The notes beneath the pieces are model-generated. The model was not told the DNA's origin, made no database searches, and was given only the letters and a program-made list of their open reading frames with translations. A stretch of 5,147 nt of DNA. Origin: Candidatus Bathyarchaeota archaeon (GTDB lineage Archaea; Thermoproteota; Bathyarchaeia; Bathyarchaeales; Bathycorpusculaceae). This document shows, one piece after another, positions 1-5,147 of this stretch. The translations under genes were made by a program, and so were the position numbers. The stretch is from positions 1 through 5,147 of the forward strand of contig JAUUWK010000072.1 in NCBI GenBank assembly GCA_030589055.1, in the 5' to 3' direction. Positions within the stretch are counted from its first letter, which is position 1. Every line of letters starts with the position of its first letter.

Positions 1-1554
1 AATCCAGAGGTAACCTACCAGCTGAAAGTACGGATCTCTGGAAGAGGATGGCTAGAGAACATTCATTACATAATGATTGTTGCATTGGAAGAGAGTATGG
101 AACACGAATTGATTGGGTTTCCAGTCTCAGAGTCAGACCTCCCAACAGACCCTAAAGAGTACAAGGAATCGTGGGTATGCTTCCAAAATCAAGCACAAAA
201 CTTCTGCTTCGGACAAGTATGGTCAAAGGAAAAGATCTCTAAAATCAGAATCAGCGAAGAATCATACGTCGAGCCAGAATATGAACTGGGTGAAATAAAG
301 CCGGGGCAGTCAGCCTGCACATCAGAACTCTACTACGTCATGGAGAGAGGAAACTGGCAGACCATCCGTAGACGATGGAAGTCTCTAGTCAAGAAAGAGC
401 TTCGCCCAGAAGAAGAAATCGTCAAGGCGAAACCTCTCTTTAACATAAAACTGGCAGAAGCCACACTCTACGACAACACTGAACTGAGAACTCAGATTGA
501 GGTCGTGAACTTCAGAAACAAAGTAGCTACTGGGAACATCATTTTTGCTCCACCTAGTGGATGGAAGATTTCTCCTTCAGAGATAGAGATCAAAAACGTA
601 ACATTGAAAAACTCCTTCACAGCCGATGTATCTCTTGTTCCTCCCCCTCAAGCCAAGCTGGGCATCTACAGTGGAACCATCAAATTCTCTGCTGACAATC
701 AAGAAATCCAATTTCCTATGGATCTTTGCATCCTTTCCAAAACTGCGAAGCCTCCAGTAACGGTTGTTTCGGACGAGGAGGAGAACAAGGCTGTCTTCAA
801 GGTTTCTAATGGTATGCTCCAATTCAAGGGCAGCGCAGAATTTGCGGGGTGCCTATATTTCTTGGGAGAAGACGAAGTGAACCAGTTGGGCACGGGCTTT
901 CCCAGTATTGGAACAAAGGTGTTTCTGGAGCATTATTCAGGTGGAATAAGAGCACTATACCTGAACGAGTTCGACTTTCAGAAGTCGAAAACTCACGAGG
1001 AATTGTACAAGGCAGAGCTGGTTGAGGAGGGACATTGGAAGGGTATCAAGTTTTCATTTGAATCGAAACAGCAGGAAGAGATAAAGGGTATAGTTGGATC
1101 AATCTCATTTCTGACCTTGCCCTTCAGTAACGTCGTTAAGATAAAGCGCAAATTTGAGAATCCTGCTTTAGCCAGCTTCAAATTCAACAGTTGCCTATGG
1201 ATTTCTCCGAACGTAGGAGGAAACTTCGAAAAGAACGAGGTAATATTTCCGAGGGATGGCAAGGTCTTTCATTTCAAAAGAGCTAAGGGTTTTGCAGTTT
1301 CTGGAGTTCAACCAGAGAGAGGATGGATGCTTGTAACGAATAGAGAGAAGAAACTGGGGCTAGGCATAATCGCTGGGAACACCGACAAATCGACGATACT
1401 TTCTTTAGACTTGGGCAAGACTATGCTGGAACTGTTCGTCATGTCTAGAATTCAACTGCAACCCGGAGAAAGCTGTGAACTAGAAGACTACATAGTTCTT
1501 AGCAGTGCAGGACACGAATCTATAGACAAACTTGCAAAGATACTTCGCACGTAA
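1..1554 (+). CDS. Large beta-rich protein with Ig-like NEW3-type domain between two sandwich-like domains (5' partial)
   Basis: I do not recognise a named family for the whole protein. The frame is open from base 1. The first in-frame start is ATG at 73 (493 residues to the TAA), but it has no Shine-Dalgarno sequence and the 24 codons before it look like ordinary beta-strand coding sequence, so the true start is probably left of the window. Numbering from ATG 73: residues 1-106 are the end of a beta-rich domain; about 116-222 resemble the NEW3/NPCBM-associated Ig-like fold, with 'GWKISP' at 163-168 followed by the 'LGIYSGTIKF' strand at 196-205; about 230-493 form a second beta-rich domain with 'HYSGGI' at 287-292. 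The tail at 418-490 resembles that at 34-106. Galactose-mutarotase-like or supersandwich folds and NEW3 domains occur in carbohydrate-active proteins, so a role in glycan binding or processing is possible but unproven. No catalytic motif, signal peptide or membrane segment is visible in the part present. It converges on alaS. Confidence 0.8.
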   Translation, partial: NPEVTYQLKVRISGRGWLENIHYIMIVALEESMEHELIGFPVSESDLPTDPKEYKESWVCFQNQAQNFCFGQVWSKEKISKIRISEESYVEPEYELGEIKPGQSACTSELYYVMERGNWQTIRRRWKSLVKKELRPEEEIVKAKPLFNIKLAEATLYDNTELRTQIEVVNFRNKVATGNIIFAPPSGWKISPSEIEIKNVTLKNSFTADVSLVPPPQAKLGIYSGTIKFSADNQEIQFPMDLCILSKTAKPPVTVVSDEEENKAVFKVSNGMLQFKGSAEFAGCLYFLGEDEVNQLGTGFPSIGTKVFLEHYSGGIRALYLNEFDFQKSKTHEELYKAELVEEGHWKGIKFSFESKQQEEIKGIVGSISFLTLPFSNVVKIKRKFENPALASFKFNSCLWISPNVGGNFEKNEVIFPRDGKVFHFKRAKGFAVSGVQPERGWMLVTNREKKLGLGIIAGNTDKSTILSLDLGKTMLELFVMSRIQLQPGESCELEDYIVLSSAGHESIDKLAKILRT

Positions 1555-1570
1555 CCAGTTTGAAGCTGGT
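1554..1570. other. Small hairpin at the convergent gene junction
   Basis: An inverted repeat, ACCAGT (1554-1559) and GCTGGT (1565-1570), can form a 6-bp stem with one T-G wobble and a TTGAA loop. It starts on the last base of the upstream gene's stop codon and sits in the 30-base gap before the alaS stop. No T-run follows immediately on either strand. On the plus strand the nearest T-rich stretch is 1597-1606, inside the 3' end of alaS. Archaeal termination depends mainly on T-rich tracts, so this may be an RNA 3'-end structure or chance. Confidence 0.35.
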
Positions 1571-1584
1571 GCATAAGACACAGG

Positions 1585-4377
1585 TTAATGCCTTAGTTGT
1601 TTCTTTAGCACTTCTTCAGCTTTTTCAACGGCTTCCAGCAGCTTCTCGATTTGCGTTCCGCCGCCCTGAGCAAAGTTGACTTTTCCGCCGCCTCCGCCTC
1701 CTATGATTACTGAGGCTTCTCTAATGATTTCACCGGCGTTTGCGCCCTTTTCTATAGCGGTTTTTCCAGCCATAACCATTATCCGTGCATTTTTCCCGTC
1801 CGTTCCATAAAAAACTGTAACGATGGCCTCGTCTCTCTTGATCATTTGGTTAGCTGTTTGAACCATGCGATCAACATCAATTACCTCTTTGAAGTCACGC
1901 ATCACAACTTTGATGCCTTCTACTTCTTCAATTTCTTCGCCTTCTCGTCTACCGCCTAAAACTAAGCTTTCCCACTCTGCTATTTCCTTGATAAGCTTTC
2001 TTTTTTCCGCGTTTGCTTCCTTTAATTCTGCAACAACTTTTTCTGCTGTTTTATCAAGTTTTTCAAGAGGGGCACTCAATATTTCTGAGAGTCTCCAGAG
2101 CTTTTCCTCGTTTTCTTGCACCGCTTTAAGGGCTGGAATTCCAACAGAATACACCAGCCTTTCTACACCGTCTTGAACCCTTTCTGAATGGATTATTTTG
2201 ATAAATCCTATTTCACCCGTGTTTTTTAGGTGAGTCCCAGCGCATGCTTCAACATCCCAGTCTCCAGTCTTTACAACCCGTATTTCTTTTCCTGGAACCG
2301 CTCCGCCTTGATAAAGTCTAAAACCATAAAGCTTTTCCGCTTCGTTTCTAGACATCCAAGAGGTTTCCACGGCTATGTTTTGTAAAACTGCTTGGTTTGC
2401 CAATGTTTCTATTTTGTGCACTTCCTTCAATGTTAGCCTACGGTAATGTGAAATGTCAAGCCTGGAACGGTTGGCGCCTTTTTGTGTTCCAAACTGCCAA
2501 ACATGCTGCCCTAAAACACGTCTTGCAGCACCGTTAACTATATGGGTTGCAGTATGATTCTTCATAAGACTGTATCGTCTTTCCCAGTCAATCATTCCCT
2601 TGACTCTGCTATCCTCTTTCGGAACAGTCCCATCCACTTTGTGGACAATTACCCTGCCCACTTTTTGAACATCAACAACCTCAACTTTATTTCCATCCAA
2701 AACCAGGTTACCCGTATCTGCTGGCTGTCCTCCACTTTCTGGATAGAAGCATGTTTTGTCAAGAACAACATATTCGCTGTCTATCACCTTGAGAACCTTT
2801 GCCTCGAACTCCCTCATGTACTGGTCTTGACAGTACAACTGTTCTGTTTCCAGAAGATTCGAAACCGCCTTTTCCAGCGATTCTTCTGGTCTTGCATCTT
2901 CCACTTTTCCGGTCGTTTGCATGTGCCTTTCCGCGATTAAAGCGTAGAAGTTCTCTGGAATCTCCGCCTCCAATCCTTCTTCTTCAGCGAATTGCCTGAC
3001 AATTTCAGGTGGAAGTCCATGGGAATCATACAACTCAGTCAAGGTTTTCACTGGGATTTCCAGAATGTTCTTTGTTTTCAACTCCTCAGCAATCCGCTTT
3101 ACAAGCCCTCCGCCTCTCTTTATCGTTTCTTCAAACTTTTTTTCCTCAACTGAAAGGATTTCCATAATCTCGTTTCGCATTTCCTTAAGATGCGAATAAT
3201 CTTTCGACCAGAAGTCGATCTGCATATCCATAACATCGTAAAGCTTGTCTGTTATGCCCAGTATTCTCAGCAGTCTGTAGACTCTGCGAAAGAGAAGCCT
3301 CGCCAAATATCCTTCTTGGATATTTGATGGGACAACACCTTCAGAAAGTATGAAACTTAAACATTTTGTATGGTCTGCAACCGCAAAAACGTTTTCAATA
3401 GGAAGTAAGAATCCGTCTAACTCATCCATTTTCATTCCAACAATTTCTGCTATTTTCCTTCGAGCTTCAAGTCTACTCGCTGTTTTATCCAAACTTACTA
3501 ATCCAGAAACCTCAGCTACCTTCATCAGCAGATCGTTGTCAATTTCATCTATTCCAGCCATCTCAACAATCTTGTCAAGCAAGCTGCTATAAACTGCGTG
3601 AAAACAGCTCGGGACACCTTGTGAAAGCCATGCGTAACGGTCTATGCCATAGCCAGTGTCAACTGTCCGTATCGGCAGCTTAACAAATTCGTTGTTGACT
3701 ACTTTGAATTGCATGAAGACGAGCGTGTCAACCTCTAAACCTCTGACAATGCTTTCAAGGTCTGGACCAGCGTTTCCACCGCCAACCCAAACGTCTTCCT
3801 TGTAAACAACTTCTTCAGATTTCACTCCTAATTCTTTTGTGATAAACTCATGATGATATCTTACAGTCTGGTCTTTCCAGTAAACCTCCTTGTCAGGATA
3901 ATTGAACGCATGATGTCCACCCATCTCAAAAACTGTCAAGTGCCTTCCAAAAGTTGGCCCAGTGTTAGCTATATCCACCAACCGTATGCACGGCTGAACA
4001 ATCACAAGCGGATTTGCTGGCGGCGGCGCAATCCCCTCAGTCACGTATGGCTGAAAATCAATTATACTCGCATGTGTCAGGTAAATGTCACCTCTCCACC
4101 TTGCCACCACTGGATAGGGCTTTATGCGAATATGCTCGCGTTTCTCAAAAAAGGATAGAAAAGTCTCACGCATCTCCCGCAAACTGTAGCTTTTCCTTGT
4201 CGGCGGATTATTTATGAACGTGTAGGGAGCGCAACCTTCAGGAGTTGCTTCCCCGCAAGTTTTCTGGTCTGGATTTTGCGTCCAAAAATATTCTCCGCAT
4301 TTGGGACACAGTTTCCTTACGTAATCTTCATCTTTAAAGAATGGGACGCTATACTCTTCTTTTGGAAACTTTTTCAA
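1585..4377 (-). CDS. alaS: Alanyl-tRNA synthetase, archaeal type
   Basis: Cytoplasmic class II synthetase that charges tRNA-Ala with alanine using ATP and clears mischarged Ser- and Gly-tRNA-Ala. At 930 residues it is complete and close to the usual archaeal length of about 900. Seen in order: N-terminal Cys4 module (C24, C27, C41, C49) typical of archaeal AlaRS; class II core with motif 2 (R132 through 'FEMGGHH' 150-156) and motif 3 ('DTGYGIDR' 240-247); helical tRNA-recognition region with 'ADHTKC' 334-339; editing domain with 'FYPESGGQPADTG' 544-556 and the zinc-site residues H608, H612, C712 and H716 (HTATH and CAGTH); a coiled-coil linker about 750-805; and a C-Ala/DHHA1 domain with a six-glycine run 893-898. 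The start is TTG: the codon two before it is TGA, no ATG follows until about residue 69, and GAGG lies 10 bases upstream. Motif 3 has Asp246 where Glu is usual. It lies 75 bases downstream of the fun14 gene and converges on the plus-strand gene. Confidence 0.98.
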   Translation of the reverse strand: MKKFPKEEYSVPFFKDEDYVRKLCPKCGEYFWTQNPDQKTCGEATPEGCAPYTFINNPPTRKSYSLREMRETFLSFFEKREHIRIKPYPVVARWRGDIYLTHASIIDFQPYVTEGIAPPPANPLVIVQPCIRLVDIANTGPTFGRHLTVFEMGGHHAFNYPDKEVYWKDQTVRYHHEFITKELGVKSEEVVYKEDVWVGGGNAGPDLESIVRGLEVDTLVFMQFKVVNNEFVKLPIRTVDTGYGIDRYAWLSQGVPSCFHAVYSSLLDKIVEMAGIDEIDNDLLMKVAEVSGLVSLDKTASRLEARRKIAEIVGMKMDELDGFLLPIENVFAVADHTKCLSFILSEGVVPSNIQEGYLARLLFRRVYRLLRILGITDKLYDVMDMQIDFWSKDYSHLKEMRNEIMEILSVEEKKFEETIKRGGGLVKRIAEELKTKNILEIPVKTLTELYDSHGLPPEIVRQFAEEEGLEAEIPENFYALIAERHMQTTGKVEDARPEESLEKAVSNLLETEQLYCQDQYMREFEAKVLKVIDSEYVVLDKTCFYPESGGQPADTGNLVLDGNKVEVVDVQKVGRVIVHKVDGTVPKEDSRVKGMIDWERRYSLMKNHTATHIVNGAARRVLGQHVWQFGTQKGANRSRLDISHYRRLTLKEVHKIETLANQAVLQNIAVETSWMSRNEAEKLYGFRLYQGGAVPGKEIRVVKTGDWDVEACAGTHLKNTGEIGFIKIIHSERVQDGVERLVYSVGIPALKAVQENEEKLWRLSEILSAPLEKLDKTAEKVVAELKEANAEKRKLIKEIAEWESLVLGGRREGEEIEEVEGIKVVMRDFKEVIDVDRMVQTANQMIKRDEAIVTVFYGTDGKNARIMVMAGKTAIEKGANAGEIIREASVIIGGGGGGKVNFAQGGGTQIEKLLEAVEKAEEVLKKQLRH

Positions 4378-4387
4378 TTTTCAGATG

Positions 4388-4391
4388 CCTC
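4388..4391 (-). promoter_or_regulatory. Ribosome binding site for the TTG start of alaS
   Basis: On the minus strand GAGG (within TTGAGG) lies 10 bases before the TTG at 4377. It supports TTG as the genuine start, which is otherwise forced by the in-frame TGA at 4383-4381 and the lack of an early ATG. Confidence 0.6.
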
Positions 4392-4438
4392 AACAATGTT
4401 GGAATGAATGAGTTCGAAGGGATTATTGAGAATCACGC

Positions 4439-4444
4439 ATTTAA
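4439..4444 (-). promoter_or_regulatory. Putative archaeal TATA box for alaS
   Basis: TTAAAT on the minus strand, preceded by the purine-rich GAAATGG that could serve as a BRE. A transcript starting about 25 bases downstream would begin near 4415 and give a leader of about 38 bases holding the GAGG site. It lies just past the fun14 stop codon, so alaS may have its own promoter as well as read-through. The call rests on motif and spacing only. Confidence 0.35.
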
Positions 4445-4452
4445 CCATTTCA

Positions 4453-4761
4453 CTATCCAAGTTTAAAGCCAAGCAAGAAACCGGTCAAGAAGCTTCCCAT
4501 AAATGGCAAAAGGGATATTAAGCCGATTAGCCATGCTGCTGCTTGACCGGCAAAAATGAAAAGACTCGTCAAAGCTTCTCCAAACTTTTCATAATTTATG
4601 TTGATTATCCCGCTTGTGCCTAGGTAGAGAAGAAAGAGTATGAACAAGCCTATCAAAACAACGATTAGCTTGCTTATTTTCTTAATTGTGTATCCGACTA
4701 TGAAGCCGCCTATTCCACCTATGCCTAGTTGGTAAACTACTGAGGGTAAGACATCACTCAT
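4453..4761 (-). CDS. FUN14-family small membrane protein
   Basis: A 102-residue hydrophobic protein with the hallmarks of the FUN14 family: a Gly-rich first membrane segment ('GIGGIGGFIVGY' 13-24), a basic turn 'KK' 27-28, a second segment about 31-50, a short polar loop 'NINYEKFGEAL' 54-64, a third hydrophobic stretch about 65-85, and the C-terminal signature 'GSFLTGFLLGFKLG' 89-102. The eukaryotic member FUNDC1 is a mitochondrial outer-membrane mitophagy receptor. The role of archaeal members is not known to me. It has no signal peptide beyond the membrane segments and no catalytic residues. The ATG is supported by GAGG 9 bases upstream. It lies upstream of alaS in the same direction and may be cotranscribed, though a shared function is not obvious. 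It is divergent from the winged-helix gene. Confidence 0.85.
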   Translation of the reverse strand: MSDVLPSVVYQLGIGGIGGFIVGYTIKKISKLIVVLIGLFILFLLYLGTSGIININYEKFGEALTSLFIFAGQAAAWLIGLISLLPFMGSFLTGFLLGFKLG

Positions 4762-4774
4762 GAGGCTTTTCCTC
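4762..4774 (-). promoter_or_regulatory. Ribosome binding site of the FUN14 gene within a small hairpin
   Basis: On the minus strand GAGG (4774-4771) lies 9 bases before the ATG at 4761, good Shine-Dalgarno spacing. The four bases just before the ATG are CCTC (4765-4762), an exact complement of GAGG, so the mRNA can fold GAGG-AAAAG-CCTC into a 4-bp stem that hides the site. The stem is short, so the regulatory reading is speculative; the ribosome binding site itself is better supported. Confidence 0.5.
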
Positions 4775-4790
4775 TTCAGATATGCTAGTA

Positions 4791-4822
4791 CACGTTCGAT
4801 TTAAGTGCTATCGCTCTACGTG
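4791..4822. promoter_or_regulatory. Nested inverted repeat, candidate operator
   Basis: Two nested inverted repeats share nearly the same centre: CACGT (4791-4795) with ACGTG (4818-4822), and CGAT (4797-4800) with ATCG (4810-4813). The half-sites are asymmetric, with 1 base between the elements on the left and 4 on the right, so it is an imperfect palindrome. It covers the putative TATA box of the fun14 gene and lies upstream of a divergent winged-helix gene, a position that suits a repressor operator. No family binding site is recognised. Confidence 0.3.
4799..4805 (-). promoter_or_regulatory. Putative archaeal TATA box for the fun14 gene
   Basis: CTTAAAT on the minus strand, about 38 bases upstream of the fun14 ATG. 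A start about 25 bases downstream (near 4775) would leave a short leader of about 14 bases that begins at the GAGG site. The upstream bases are not a clear BRE. The same TTAAAT core recurs before alaS. Confidence 0.35.
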
Positions 4823-4885
4823 GTGGAGATTCCTCCTGCAAACTATCCTTTTTTTGTTTGATGATGACGAAGCTATGGTTAGAAA

Positions 4886-5147
4886 ATGTTAAGGAATGTA
4901 TTTGTTGATCATATGTTGTTGGCATCTTTGGGGAAAAAATATGTGTTCTCCATGATTGCTGACCCAGCGAGGAATAGTATAATTAGACGTTTGAGTGAGG
5001 CTGGAAAAGCTGCTTATTCCAACTTACTAGATTCTACTAAATGCGTGAGATATTTAATCAGCACAGGAACCTTCAACTATCATCTGAACTTTCTGCTACA
5101 GAACTCTGTGATTGTCAAAGATGGCATTGTCTGCAAACTTACGGAGA
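4886..5147 (+). CDS. Winged-helix (ArsR-like) DNA-binding protein, 3' partial
   Basis: The frame stays open to the window edge, so only the first 87 codons are seen. From ATG 4886: 'MIADPARNSIIRRLSEAG' at 23-40 matches the first helix of archaeal ArsR-like regulators (the 'LADPTRRxIL' pattern); 'YSNLLDS' 44-50 is helix 2; 'STGTFNYHLNFLLQNSVI' 59-76 is the recognition helix with the typical 'GxxxYHL' core; 'VKDGIVCKLTE' 77-87 is the wing, usually written 'YxLTExG'. No Cys metal-site motif is obvious. Two starts are possible: ATG 4886 (just after an in-frame TAG at 4880-4882) and ATG 4913. Neither has a well-placed Shine-Dalgarno sequence, so it may be leaderless. The later start also retains the whole DNA-binding domain. 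It is divergent from fun14-alaS, so it may regulate them or itself. Its target and any C-terminal domain lie outside what can be seen. Confidence 0.8.
   Translation, partial: MLRNVFVDHMLLASLGKKYVFSMIADPARNSIIRRLSEAGKAAYSNLLDSTKCVRYLISTGTFNYHLNFLLQNSVIVKDGIVCKLTE

Noticed and set aside
577..1262. Minus-strand open frames opposite the first gene
   Set aside because: Their translations are low in recognisable structure, and the plus frame is long, coherent and shows domain signatures.
2542..2940. 132-codon plus-strand open frame opposite alaS
   Set aside because: It is antisense to the AlaRS editing domain, has no recognisable domain and lacks a ribosome binding site. It follows from the codon pattern of the real gene.
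3850..4158. Plus-strand open frame of 102 codons opposite the alaS N-terminal region
   Set aside because: It overlaps the highly conserved class II core on the other strand and its translation looks like random sequence. Other plus-strand frames across 1865-4217 were rejected for the same reason.
4832..4837. Strong AGGAGG on the minus strand in the divergent region
   Set aside because: No ATG, GTG or TTG lies at suitable spacing downstream, so it does not serve a gene. It is part of a 4-bp GGAG/CTCC inverted repeat (4825-4836).
4847..4856. T-run on the plus strand as a terminator
   Set aside because: No plus-strand gene ends upstream of it, and it lies between divergent genes. It is more likely AT-rich promoter-region sequence.
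4861..4908. 15-codon plus-strand open frame overlapping the start of the winged-helix gene
   Set aside because: It has no ribosome binding site and no composition signal. It is too short to support as a leader peptide.

Overview
The window looks like ordinary chromosomal DNA from an archaeon. The evidence is an alanyl-tRNA synthetase of the archaeal type (N-terminal Cys4 module with the motif CPKCG, and a TTG start behind a GAGG ribosome binding site), a small FUN14-family membrane protein of the kind common in archaea, a winged-helix regulator with the archaeal 'GTFNYHL' recognition-helix signature, and TTAAAT boxes at plausible archaeal TATA positions. Base composition is moderate and there is no sign of a phage, transposon, CRISPR array or RNA gene. 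The lineage cannot be fixed from this sequence. A TACK or Bathyarchaeia-like source is a guess from the flavour of the proteins.

Layout: (1) bases 1-1554, plus strand, the 3' part of a large beta-rich protein of unknown function. Its frame is open to the left edge. It reads as a sandwich-domain tail, an Ig-like (NEW3-type) domain, then a second sandwich domain with a tail resembling the first, so it appears internally duplicated. (2) A 30-base convergent junction with a small hairpin. (3) Bases 1585-4377, minus strand, complete alaS with aminoacylation, tRNA-binding, editing and C-Ala domains. (4) Bases 4453-4761, minus strand, a 102-residue FUN14-family protein, 75 bases upstream of alaS and in the same direction. 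(5) A 124-base divergent intergenic region with a putative TATA box, a nested inverted repeat lying over it and a small hairpin that includes the fun14 ribosome binding site. (6) From 4886 to the right edge, plus strand, the first 87 codons of a winged-helix DNA-binding protein cut off by the window end.

How they fit together: fun14 and alaS may be cotranscribed, but a second TTAAAT box between them suggests alaS can also be transcribed alone. The divergent regulator could act on the shared intergenic region, a common layout for autoregulators. That is inference from position and the inverted repeat only. No wholly new system is evident. The points most worth following up are the duplicated architecture of the first protein, the candidate operator, and a Glu-to-Asp change in motif 3 of AlaRS.
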